From: Lachnospiraceae bacterium
Lineage (GTDB): Bacteria > Bacillota > Clostridia > Lachnospirales > Lachnospiraceae
DNA: 22,232 nucleotides
Direction of reading: 5' to 3'
NCBI GenBank assembly: GCA_019424135.1
Contig: JAHYZZ010000006.1
Span: forward strand, 8,700 to 30,931
Made by a program: the position numbers and the translations under genes. The notes beneath the pieces were generated by a model, which ran no database searches, was not told the DNA's origin, and was given only the letters and a program-made list of their open reading frames with translations. Position 1 is the stretch's first letter; each line of letters opens with the position of its first letter. Shown here piece after piece: positions 7,567 through 14,619 of the stretch.

Positions 7567-8070
7567 ATGGGCGAGCAATTGACACCAAATGATGTAAAAA
7601 AGATCAAAGAGGAGATCGAGTATCGAAAAGTTGTGGTGCGGAAAAAAGAGCTGGAAGCGGTAAAAGAAGCCAGAGCACAGGGAGATTTGAGTGAAAATTT
7701 TGAATATAAGGCGGCAAAGCAGGATAAGAATCGTAATGAAAGCCGAATCCGTTATCTGGAGCGGATGCTGAAACATGCAAAAATCGTATCCGACCAGTCT
7801 AAGGAGGATGAGGTAGGGATCAACAATACCGTGGAAATCTATTTTGAGGACGATGATGAGGTAGAGACCTACCGGTTGGTCACCAGCGTGAGGGCAAACT
7901 CCATGCAGGGTCTGATCAGCATCGAATCCCCGCTGGGAAAGGCCATCAGAGGACATAAGTGTGGGGAACGGGTCTTTGTAGAAGCCGGAGAAAATATAGG
8001 ATATTATGTGGTAATCCGAAAGATTGATAAGACCACGGATGATTCCCACGATCAATTGCGGAAATTCTAG
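7567..8070 (+). CDS. greA: Transcription elongation factor GreA
   Basis: A 167-residue protein, slightly longer than the usual 155-160. The start is the ATG at 7567, six bases after AAAGGAAGG. Residues 1-75 form the antiparallel coiled coil with the family signature A-Q-G-D-L-S-E-N-F-E-Y at its tip; Asp40 and Glu43 are the acidic pair that enters the RNA polymerase secondary channel and stimulates transcript cleavage in backtracked complexes. The C-terminal FKBP-like domain ends with a G-K-A-I-x-G-H-K-x-G-E segment typical of GreA/GreB. The extra length comes from a short tail after residue 155. Because this genus often carries more than one Gre-family protein, it could be a paralogue rather than the housekeeping copy. 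It is downstream of, and likely co-transcribed with, the HAD phosphatase gene. Confidence 0.88.
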   Translation: MGEQLTPNDVKKIKEEIEYRKVVVRKKELEAVKEARAQGDLSENFEYKAAKQDKNRNESRIRYLERMLKHAKIVSDQSKEDEVGINNTVEIYFEDDDEVETYRLVTSVRANSMQGLISIESPLGKAIRGHKCGERVFVEAGENIGYYVVIRKIDKTTDDSHDQLRKF

Positions 8071-8133
8071 TTGGCAGAGAGGTAAACTTATTTGAAAAAT
8101 CTATAAATCGACGCTTTATATCATATTTTTGAA

Positions 8134-8163
8134 TTGGAGAGAATGTTTTGCCACTGTTACAAT
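8134..8163 (+). promoter_or_regulatory. Possible promoter of the yjiM-yjiL-like pair
   Basis: TTGGAG (8134-8139), an 18-base spacer and TACAAT (8158-8163), 47 bases before the ATG at 8211. Both boxes deviate from consensus. The 140-base gap 8071-8210 holds nothing else I can support. Confidence 0.35.
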
Positions 8164-8210
8164 AAAGATTAGACAGAAAACACCAAGGTGCTTTAGAGAG
8201 GAGATTTTTC

Positions 8211-9362
8211 ATGGAAGTTATTAGAGATTTACCGGAAGTTTTTGAGGAATTTGCGGAACAGCGCAAGAAATCATTCTTATCAGTAAAAGAGCTGAAAGAC
8301 AAGGGTGTTCCGGTTGTGGGCGCGTATTGTACCTATTTTCCACAGGAGATAGCCATGGCAATGGGGGCTGCTACTGTCGGTCTGTGTTCGACTTCGGATG
8401 AGACTATTTCGGTGGCAGAGAAGGATCTGCCTAAGAACTTATGCCCGTTGATCAAATCCAGCTATGGATTTGCGATCACAGATAAATGTCCATTCTTTTA
8501 TTTTTCTGATGTAGTGGTAGGGGAGACAACCTGTGACGGGAAAAAGAAAATGTATGAATATATGTCTGAATTTAAGGACGTATTTTTGATGGAACTTCCG
8601 AACACCCAGGGAGAACAGGCATTTAAGCTGTGGAAAAGTGAGATCATCCGGTTTAAAGAATATCTGGAAAAGAAGTTTCATGTGGAGATCACGGAGGATC
8701 AGATCCGCGAAGCTATCAAGGTCAACAACCAGGGACGTAGATCATTGCGCCGTCTGTATGAAGTGATGCGTCACGATCCGGCTCCGATCACGGGACATGA
8801 TCTTTTTAAGGTTTTGTATGGAAGTACCTTCAAATTTGATCGGTCACAGATCCCCGGAGAGGTGGACGCACTGGTAGATAAGATCGAAAAAGAATATGCA
8901 GAAGGAAAAATGCAGGAGAAGAAGCCTCGTATCCTGGTAACTGGATGTCCAATTGGCGGAGCAACTGAAAAAGTGATTCAGGCTATTGAAAATAATGGCG
9001 GTATTGTGGTTACATATGAAAATTGTACCGGAGCTAAGTCTATTGATAAGCTGGTTGATGAGGAGAATCCAGATGTATATGATGCACTGGCAAGAAGGTA
9101 TCTGGATATCGGATGCTCCGTTATGACGCCGAATCCCAACCGCCTGGAATTGCTGGGAAGATTGATTGATGAATACAAGGTAGATGGTGTTGTGGAAATG
9201 ATTCTGCAGGCCTGTCATACTTATAATGTGGAAAGCACAGGCATCCGCAAATTTGTAAATGAAAAGAAAAAGATACCATATATTGGAGTAGAAACAGATT
9301 ATTCACAGGCAGATATCGGACAGCTGAATACCAGGATCGCGGCGTTCATCGAGATGCTGTAA
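8211..9362 (+). CDS. Double-cubane-cluster/2-hydroxyacyl-CoA dehydratase-like protein (YjiM type)
   Basis: A 383-residue protein, the same length as E. coli YjiM as I recall it, in the HgdB/BcrC superfamily. Cysteines at 40, 59, 78, 93, 108, 272, 302 and 335 align with the paralogue at 2389-3663; Cys246 is private to this copy. The motifs L-C-P-L-I-K-S-S-Y-G-F, D-K-C-P-F-F and G-E-T-T-C-D-G-K-K-K are those of the family. Double-cubane proteins carry an [8Fe-9S] cluster held by cysteines in a homodimer and reduce small substrates at low potential once charged by an ATP-dependent reductase. The very next gene is such a reductase, and there is no second dehydratase subunit, which fits a double-cubane protein better than a classical two-subunit dehydratase. 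AGAGGAG precedes the ATG. The physiological substrate is unknown for the group. Confidence 0.88.
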   Translation: MEVIRDLPEVFEEFAEQRKKSFLSVKELKDKGVPVVGAYCTYFPQEIAMAMGAATVGLCSTSDETISVAEKDLPKNLCPLIKSSYGFAITDKCPFFYFSDVVVGETTCDGKKKMYEYMSEFKDVFLMELPNTQGEQAFKLWKSEIIRFKEYLEKKFHVEITEDQIREAIKVNNQGRRSLRRLYEVMRHDPAPITGHDLFKVLYGSTFKFDRSQIPGEVDALVDKIEKEYAEGKMQEKKPRILVTGCPIGGATEKVIQAIENNGGIVVTYENCTGAKSIDKLVDEENPDVYDALARRYLDIGCSVMTPNPNRLELLGRLIDEYKVDGVVEMILQACHTYNVESTGIRKFVNEKKKIPYIGVETDYSQADIGQLNTRIAAFIEML

Positions 9363-9405
9363 GTCTGGCACAAGGCAGCCTGTGCAGAAAGGATTGAATA
9401 AAGAG

Positions 9406-10173
9406 ATGAATTTTGTCGGGATTGATATCGGCTCCACCGCATCAAAGGTTTCCGTGCGTGGAGACAAGGAAATCAATTACGTGCTTCCAACAGGGTGGAG
9501 CAGCAAGGAGACAGCAAATACGATCAAGGAGAAGCTTCTGGAAGAAGGGGTGGACGTAGATGCAGAGGATACCAAAGTTGTAGCTACCGGTTACGGGCGT
9601 ATTGCCGTGGATTATGCAGATTATGTGATCACAGAGATTACCTGCCACGCCAGAGGCGGCCGGGAGTTTGCAGGAGACGACTGCGCGGTGATCGATGTGG
9701 GCGGCCAGGATACCAAGGTGATCATTCTGGAAGACGGGATGGTTAAGGACTTCTTAATGAATGATAAGTGTTCCGCCGGAACCGGAAAGTTCCTGGAGAT
9801 TATGGCCAATCGGCTGGGTGTTACACTTCAGGAACTATTCGAGATGGCAGATCAGGGAACCATTCTGCCGATCAGTTCTTTATGTACCGTATTTGCCGAA
9901 TCTGAGGTAATCAATTACATCGGAGAGGGAAAGAACCGGGAAGATATTGCTGCTGGTGTGGTAGATTCCGTAGCGGCAAAGGTAGCACAGCTGGCACAGC
10001 GAAAAGAACTGCCGTCAAGGATTATCCTGACAGGAGGTTTAAGCAGAAGCCGGTATTTTACAGCACAACTTTCCGAAAAGCTGGGGCAGTGCGTAGAACC
10101 GACAGAAATGGGCAGATATGCTGGAGCGATCGGAGCTGCGAAACTGGCAGAAGAAAAAAGTCATAGACGCTAA
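9406..10173 (+). CDS. ATP-dependent activator/reductase of HgdC-YjiL family (acyl-CoA dehydratase activase)
   Basis: Taken from the ATG at 9406 it has 255 residues, the length I recall for E. coli YjiL; in-frame GTG (9382) and TTG (9394) starts are less likely because AAAGGA (9388-9393) is then downstream of, or touching, the codon. This is an ASKHA-fold ATPase: phosphate-binding loops D-I-G-S-T (7-11) and D-V-G-G-Q-D (97-102), plus L-T-G-G (208-211) for adenosine. Cys122 in D-K-C-S-A-G-T-G and Cys160 in S-S-L-C-T-V-F are the ligands with which a dimer holds one bridging [4Fe-4S] cluster. It uses ATP hydrolysis to push an electron at very low potential into its partner, presumably the protein encoded 43 bases upstream. 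It might also serve the paralogue at 2389-3663, which lacks an adjacent activator. Confidence 0.9.
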   Translation: MNFVGIDIGSTASKVSVRGDKEINYVLPTGWSSKETANTIKEKLLEEGVDVDAEDTKVVATGYGRIAVDYADYVITEITCHARGGREFAGDDCAVIDVGGQDTKVIILEDGMVKDFLMNDKCSAGTGKFLEIMANRLGVTLQELFEMADQGTILPISSLCTVFAESEVINYIGEGKNREDIAAGVVDSVAAKVAQLAQRKELPSRIILTGGLSRSRYFTAQLSEKLGQCVEPTEMGRYAGAIGAAKLAEEKSHRR

Positions 10174-10184
10174 TTTGCTAATTT
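10169..10184 (+). repeat. 8-bp perfect tandem duplication
   Basis: GCTAATTT occurs twice in immediate succession, the first copy spanning the TAA stop codon of the activator gene and the second overlapping the left arm of the following palindrome. It could be a target-site duplication-like scar or simple slippage. Confidence 0.7.
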
Positions 10185-10222
10185 AGGACGTAGACCTTTT
10201 ACAAAGGTCTACGTCCTAAATT
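10180..10222. repeat. 20-bp-arm palindrome, family copy 2
   Basis: Left arm 10180-10199 and right arm 10203-10222 are perfect reverse complements around the 3-base loop TAC. The inner core is GGACGTAGACCTTT, one base different from copy 1 at 3939-3983, with the partner base changed to keep the pair. It begins seven bases after the stop codon of the activator gene and lies before the thiM promoter. It may act as a terminator for the upstream operon, although no U-tract follows. Confidence 0.9.
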
Positions 10223-10261
10223 GCATTTTGCCCTGTACCTTTTTGCATTTCACCCTGTACC
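10221..10261 (+). repeat. Imperfect 22-bp-period tandem repeat carrying promoter sequence
   Basis: TTGCATTTTGCCCTGTACC (10221-10239) recurs as TTGCATTTCACCCTGTACC (10243-10261), two differences in 19 bases with a 22-base period. A third CCCTGT follows at 10260-10265. The second unit supplies the -35 box of the thiM promoter, and the first overlaps the end of the adjacent palindrome. Confidence 0.85.
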
Positions 10262-10271
10262 CTGTTATAAT
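10243..10271 (+). promoter_or_regulatory. Promoter of the thiamine operon
   Basis: TTGCAT (10243-10248), a 17-base spacer and a perfect TATAAT (10266-10271). Transcription would be expected to start near 10278, leaving a leader of roughly 20 bases before the thiM ATG at 10296, with GGAGG (10278-10282) at its very 5' end. That leader is far too short to contain a TPP riboswitch. Confidence 0.6.
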
Positions 10272-10295
10272 ATCCACGGAGGTATCAGTGAAGAT

Positions 10296-11117
10296 ATGTT
10301 TGGAATTTTTTTGGAGCAGGTGCAAAAAAAAGCGCCCCTGGTGCACAATATTACGAATTATGTTACGGTGAATGATGTGGCGAATATGATCCTTGCCTGC
10401 GGGGGAAGCCCCATTATGTCGGATGAGCCTGCGGATGCGGCGGAGATTACGTCGCTCTGTGAAGGATTGAATATTAATATCGGGACGCTGAACAGGCGTA
10501 CCATTGACGGGATGTATGCTGCGGGCAGGAAGGCGAGGGAACTGGGACATGCCACTTTGCTTGACCCGGTGGGGGCAGGTGCCAGTGTGCTTCGGACGAA
10601 GACAGCGGCAGGCTTGATGGAGGAGATTGGGTTTGACGTGATCCGGGGAAATATCTCCGAAATGAAAAGTCTGGCTGCGGGCAGCAGGACTACCCATGGC
10701 GTAGATGCGGATGTGTCCGATGTGGTGACGCAGGAAAATCTGGAAGAGAGCATTGCGTTTGTGGAGGCATTTGCGAAAAAGTCCGGAAGCATAATAGTGG
10801 TTACCGGAGCCATTGATCTGGTCAGTGACGGAAGATGCTGTTATGTGATTCGTAATGGAAGACCTGAAATGGGAAAAATTACTGGAACCGGATGTCAGCT
10901 GTCCGGCCTGATGTGTGCGTATCTGGCGGCAAATCCGGAGCATAAGTTAAAAGCCGCGGCGGCGGCAGTCTGCGTGATGGGGCTTGCCGGAGAGATTGGC
11001 TGGAGCCGGATGCAGGAAGGAGACGGAAATGCCACATACCGGAACCGGATCATTGATGCAGTTTACAATATGGATGCAGAAACATTGGAGCGAGGAGCAA
11101 GATATGAAGTTCGATAG
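10296..11117 (+). CDS. thiM: Hydroxyethylthiazole kinase ThiM
   Basis: A 273-residue ribokinase-like enzyme that phosphorylates salvaged 4-methyl-5-(2-hydroxyethyl)thiazole for thiamine phosphate synthesis. The N-terminal P-L-V-H-N-I-T-N-Y-V-T (14-24) and M-S-D-E-P segment form the thiazole pocket; L-L-D-P-V-G-A-G (88-95) and R-G-N-I-S-E (118-123) are family signatures; G-T-G-C-Q-L-S-G (197-204) is the anion hole with catalytic Cys200. The start is the ATG at 10296, the only in-frame start after the promoter; its GGAGG is 13 bases away, longer than usual. The last 14 bases overlap thiE, so translation is probably coupled. First gene of an operon with thiE, a HAD phosphatase and thiD. Confidence 0.95.
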   Translation: MFGIFLEQVQKKAPLVHNITNYVTVNDVANMILACGGSPIMSDEPADAAEITSLCEGLNINIGTLNRRTIDGMYAAGRKARELGHATLLDPVGAGASVLRTKTAAGLMEEIGFDVIRGNISEMKSLAAGSRTTHGVDADVSDVVTQENLEESIAFVEAFAKKSGSIIVVTGAIDLVSDGRCCYVIRNGRPEMGKITGTGCQLSGLMCAYLAANPEHKLKAAAAAVCVMGLAGEIGWSRMQEGDGNATYRNRIIDAVYNMDAETLERGARYEVR

Positions 11118-11748
11118 AAAAGATTTATTGTTATATGCAGTGACAGACAGATCCTGGCTGGAAGAAAAAACTTTGGCTCAGCAGACGGAGGAGGCGCTAA
11201 AGGGTGGTGTTACATTTGTACAGATCCGGGAAAAGCAGCTTGACCGGCAGCATTTTCTGGAGGAAGCAAAAGAATTAAAAGACCTTTGTGCCAGATACCG
11301 TGTGCCTTTTGTGATCAATGATGATGTAAAGCTGGCCCTCCAGGTGGATGCAGATGGGGTCCATGTGGGACAAAGTGATATGGAAGCCGGTGATGTCCGA
11401 AAAAAACTGGGACCGGATAAGATCATCGGAGTGTCTGCGCGTACGGTAGAACAGGCACTTCTTGCCCAGAAGCATGGGGCGGACTACCTGGGGGTAGGAG
11501 CGGTATTTCCTACCAGCTCAAAAAAGGATGCGTCAGAGGTCAGTTTCCAGACGTTGCAAGAAATCTGCGAGGCGGTAGAGATCCCGGTCATTGCTATCGG
11601 CGGGATTGACAAAGAAAATGTTGAAAAGCTTGCCGGCAGCGGCATCTGCGGAGTGGCTGTCATCAGCGCGGTCTTTGCACAGCCAGATGTCCGAAAAGCA
11701 GCGGAAGAATTAAAAATTGCGGTGAAGGAAATGTTGTCAGAAAAATGA
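11104..11748 (+). CDS. thiE: Thiamine phosphate synthase ThiE
   Basis: A 214-residue TIM-barrel enzyme that joins HMP pyrophosphate (from ThiD) and thiazole phosphate (from ThiM) to make thiamine monophosphate. Landmarks: L-L-Y-A-V-T-D (8-14), V-Q-I-R-E-K (39-44) which binds pyrophosphate, F-V-I-N-D-D (the magnesium-binding Asp pair), G-V-H-V-G-Q-S-D, G-V-G-A-V-F-P-T-S-S-K-K, and the phosphate-binding A-I-G-G-I near the end. The start is the ATG at 11104 overlapping the 3' end of thiM; GAGGAG lies a few bases upstream. The gene ends 16 bases before the HAD phosphatase gene. Nothing is missing from the active site, and TenI-like relatives are excluded by the intact V-Q-I-R-E-K and D-D motifs. 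Confidence 0.95.
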   Translation: MKFDRKDLLLYAVTDRSWLEEKTLAQQTEEALKGGVTFVQIREKQLDRQHFLEEAKELKDLCARYRVPFVINDDVKLALQVDADGVHVGQSDMEAGDVRKKLGPDKIIGVSARTVEQALLAQKHGADYLGVGAVFPTSSKKDASEVSFQTLQEICEAVEIPVIAIGGIDKENVEKLAGSGICGVAVISAVFAQPDVRKAAEELKIAVKEMLSEK

Positions 11749-11764
11749 TAAGGGAGAACCAGAG

Positions 11765-12454
11765 ATGATAAAAGGGGCCATCTTTGATGTAGACGGGACA
11801 CTTCTAGATTCCCTGGGGATCTGGGAGGAGGCAGATGTCAGGTATTTGGAACGGCTTGGAATCTGTGCCAAAGAGGGACTGGGACGAATTCTCTATCCGA
11901 TGACGCTTAAAGAGGCGTCAAAATATATAAAAGAGCACTATCCCATTCAGGAGACGACAGAAGAGATCGCCGCAGGCGTGCTTGAAATCGTACGGAAGTT
12001 TTATGAACAGGAGGCCCCTTTGAAAGCGGGGGCTATAGAGCTTCTGGAGGCCTTTAAAAGATGGGAAATTCCAATGGTCGCGGCGACAACCGGAGAACGT
12101 CCTTTAGTGGAGGCAGCTTTTGAACGCCTGGGGATTCGCTCCTATTTCATTGACATTTTTACTTGCACAGAGGCAGGCGCAGGCAAGGATCAGCCGCAGA
12201 TCTACCAGATTGCAGCCAAACGTCTGGGATCCAGACCCTGGGAGACTTTGGTATTTGAAGATGCCTTGTATGCGGTGGAGACGGCAGCCAATGCAGGCTT
12301 TGTGACGGTTGGGGTAGAAGAGTCTTACAACGCTTTGGACAAAGAGGCGATTAAAAGTCTGGCAGATAGTTATCTGGAATGTCGTAACATTACTGTCTCA
12401 TTTTGGAAAGAAATTAACCAGATATCAGAAGCAAAAAGAAGGGAGATTCACTGA
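11765..12454 (+). CDS. HAD-IA phosphatase, candidate thiamine monophosphate phosphatase
   Basis: A 229-residue member of the beta-phosphoglucomutase-like HAD subfamily. Motif I F-D-V-D-G-T (Asp8, Asp10), motif II A-A-T-T-G-E, Lys in G-A-G-K-D-Q-P, and motif IV V-F-E-D-A-L-Y-A-V are all present, with a helical C1 cap between motifs I and II. It sits inside the thiamine operon, 16 bases after thiE and one base before thiD. ThiE makes thiamine monophosphate; organisms that use thiamine pyrophosphokinase rather than ThiL need a phosphatase to release thiamine, and HAD proteins clustered with thiamine genes have been proposed and tested for that role. That assignment here is inferred from position; a general sugar-phosphate or house-cleaning phosphatase is the alternative. 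GGGAG lies eleven bases before the ATG. Confidence 0.85.
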   Translation: MIKGAIFDVDGTLLDSLGIWEEADVRYLERLGICAKEGLGRILYPMTLKEASKYIKEHYPIQETTEEIAAGVLEIVRKFYEQEAPLKAGAIELLEAFKRWEIPMVAATTGERPLVEAAFERLGIRSYFIDIFTCTEAGAGKDQPQIYQIAAKRLGSRPWETLVFEDALYAVETAANAGFVTVGVEESYNALDKEAIKSLADSYLECRNITVSFWKEINQISEAKRREIH

Positions 12455-12455
12455 T

Positions 12456-13259
12456 ATGATAAGAAAAACAGCACTGACCATAGCAGGAAGTGATTCCAGC
12501 GGAGGCGCCGGGATTCAGGCAGATATTAAGACCATGATGGCAAACGGCGTCTATGCCATGAGTGCCGTAACCGCGTTGACGGCACAAAACACACAAGGAG
12601 TCACATCGATCATGGAGTCTTCTGCGGAGTTTCTAAAGGACCAGCTGGACAATATATTTACGGATATCCGTCCAGACGCAGTGAAGATCGGGATGGTGTC
12701 CTCAGGGGCTTTGATTCGTGCGATCGCAGGAAAGCTGACACAATATCATGCAGAAAAGATTGTGGTGGATCCGGTGATGGTGGCCACCAGCGGCGCGAAA
12801 CTCATCGATGATGAGGCCGTTGATACATTAAAGGAATGCCTGTTTCCGCTGGCCACAGTTCTAACACCGAACATACCAGAAGCAGAGGTGTTGTCCGGTC
12901 TGAAAATCCGTTCCCAGGAAGATATGGTAAAGGCGGCGGAGGCAATCAGCAAAACCTATCATTGTGCTGTGCTCTGTAAAGGGGGCCATCATCTAAATGA
13001 CGCCAATGATCTTTTGTACCGGGATGGAAAAGACAAATGGTTTTATGGGAAACGGATTGACAATCCTAATACCCACGGCACAGGATGCACCCTGTCCAGC
13101 GCCATTGCCGCCAATCTGGCAAAGGGACAGGATCTGGACCAGGCAGTAGAACGAGCGAAGGAATATCTGTCCGGAGCCCTGGAAGCCATGCTGGATCTGG
13201 GAAAAGGCAGCGGGCCTATGGACCATGGATTTGATATTCAAAGCAGCTTTGCCAAATAA
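12456..13259 (+). CDS. thiD: Hydroxymethylpyrimidine/phosphomethylpyrimidine kinase ThiD
   Basis: A 267-residue ribokinase-fold enzyme that phosphorylates HMP to HMP-P and then HMP-PP, the pyrimidine donor for ThiE. Signatures: T-I-A-G-S-D-S-S-G-G-A-G-I-Q-A-D-I-K at residues 8-25, V-V-D-P-V-M-V-A-T-S-G near 105-115, T-P-N-I-P-E-A-E, K-G-G-H, and the catalytic N-T-H-G-T-G-C-T-L-S segment near 205. Length is normal. It follows the HAD gene by a single base; GAAGGGAG lies inside the 3' end of that gene. Together with thiM and thiE it gives salvage of both thiamine halves; no de novo genes (thiC, thiG, thiH) are present in the window. Confidence 0.95.
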   Translation: MIRKTALTIAGSDSSGGAGIQADIKTMMANGVYAMSAVTALTAQNTQGVTSIMESSAEFLKDQLDNIFTDIRPDAVKIGMVSSGALIRAIAGKLTQYHAEKIVVDPVMVATSGAKLIDDEAVDTLKECLFPLATVLTPNIPEAEVLSGLKIRSQEDMVKAAEAISKTYHCAVLCKGGHHLNDANDLLYRDGKDKWFYGKRIDNPNTHGTGCTLSSAIAANLAKGQDLDQAVERAKEYLSGALEAMLDLGKGSGPMDHGFDIQSSFAK

Positions 13260-13285
13260 AATCAGAGCTACAGGAGGGGTGCAAG

Positions 13286-14605
13286 ATGGAACAACTCAGC
13301 TTGTTTGATGACCGGCAGCAGACTGTGCCGCTTGCCAGCCGGATCCGGCCTACATCGCTGGAAGATTTTGTAGGACAGCAGCATCTTCTAGGGCCAGGGA
13401 AAATGCTTCGGAGGCTGATCGAGAGGGATCAGATTTCATCTATGATTTTTTGGGGACCGCCAGGCGTGGGAAAAACAACGCTGGCCAGTATTATCGCAGG
13501 CAGAACACGGGCGAATTTTATTAATTTCAGCGCGGTTACCAGCGGAATCAAGGAGATCAAAGACGTCATGAATCAGGCGGAACAAAGCCGGAGGATGGGA
13601 GAACGCACGGTGCTGTTTGTAGACGAGATCCATCGTTTTAATAAGGCGCAACAGGATGCATTTTTGCCGTTTGTGGAGAAGGGAAGTATCATTCTGATCG
13701 GAGCGACCACGGAAAACCCCTCTTTTGAAGTCAATGGGGCACTTCTGTCCAGGTGTAAGGTTTTTGTGCTCAAAGCACTGCAGACAAAAGATTTGGAGAG
13801 TCTGATAAGACGTGCATTGGAACATCCGTCCGGATTTGCCCGCCAGAATGTGCAGATTACAGATTGGCAGATCCATCAGATCGCGGAATTTGCAAATGGA
13901 GATGCAAGAACGGCACTCAATACTCTGGAGATGATAGTGACCAATGCACAGATTACCAAAGAAGGGATGGTGGTGACAGATGAGAGCCTGGCTCAGTGTA
14001 TGAGCCGGAAATCTCTTCTTTATGATAAAAATGGAGAAGAACATTATAATCTGATTTCAGCCCTTCATAAATCTATGCGAAACAGCGATCCCGATGCAGC
14101 CATTTATTGGATGTGCAGGATGCTGGAGGGCGGAGAAAACCCGTTGTATATTGCCAGACGGTTGATCCGGTTTGCCAGTGAAGATGTAGGCATGGCGGAC
14201 AGCCAGGCGCTCCAGATAGCTGTGGCTGCTTATCAGGCATGCCATTTCCTTGGAATGCCGGAGTGCGATGTACATCTGACCCATGCGGTGACCTATCTTG
14301 CTATGGCCCCAAAGTCCAATGCACTCTATACGGCAGTGGAGGCATGTAAAAAAGAGGTAAAAAATGGACAGGCTGAGCCGGTGCCGCTACAGCTTCGAAA
14401 TGCTCCTACCCGGCTGATGAAGGAATTGGAGTATGGGAAAGATTATGAATATGCCCATGACACACAAGAAAAACTGACTCACATGGAGTGTTTGCCCGAA
14501 CATCTGATCGGCACTACTTATTATCATCCTACAGATCAGGGACAGGAGGCCAAAGTAAAGGAGCGGCTTGAAAGAATCAAGTGGTGGAAAAATCAGAAAT
14601 CATGA
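13286..14605 (+). CDS. rarA: Replication-associated recombination protein RarA (MgsA)
   Basis: A 439-residue AAA+ ATPase related to clamp loaders, acting at stalled replication forks and gaps. Walker A G-P-P-G-V-G-K-T (57-64), Walker B V-L-F-V-D-E-I-H (109-116), sensor 1 G-A-T-T-E-N-P-S-F-E (139-148), and the A-N-G-D-A-R-T-A-L-N sensor 2 region are intact; the C-terminal MgsA-type domain includes the A-S-E-D-V-G-M-A-D signature. The first residues contain Q-L-S-L-F (3-7), a perfect match to the bacterial beta-clamp binding consensus. GGAGGGG precedes the ATG. It follows thiD by 26 bases and probably belongs to the same transcript, although its function is unrelated to thiamine. The stop codon overlaps ATG codons of the next reading frame. 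Confidence 0.95.
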   Translation: MEQLSLFDDRQQTVPLASRIRPTSLEDFVGQQHLLGPGKMLRRLIERDQISSMIFWGPPGVGKTTLASIIAGRTRANFINFSAVTSGIKEIKDVMNQAEQSRRMGERTVLFVDEIHRFNKAQQDAFLPFVEKGSIILIGATTENPSFEVNGALLSRCKVFVLKALQTKDLESLIRRALEHPSGFARQNVQITDWQIHQIAEFANGDARTALNTLEMIVTNAQITKEGMVVTDESLAQCMSRKSLLYDKNGEEHYNLISALHKSMRNSDPDAAIYWMCRMLEGGENPLYIARRLIRFASEDVGMADSQALQIAVAAYQACHFLGMPECDVHLTHAVTYLAMAPKSNALYTAVEACKKEVKNGQAEPVPLQLRNAPTRLMKELEYGKDYEYAHDTQEKLTHMECLPEHLIGTTYYHPTDQGQEAKVKERLERIKWWKNQKS

Positions 14606-14619
14606 TGGAGGAAAAGAAT

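Noticed and set aside
8102..8130. TATAAA/TTTATA stem followed by a T-rich stretch after greA
   Set aside because: The stem is made only of A-T pairs and would be unstable; the T run is not immediately after it. Not reported as a terminator.
10209..10943. Minus-strand open frame of 244 codons opposite thiM
   Set aside because: It is a shadow of thiM; the composition is histidine- and arginine-rich without any motif.
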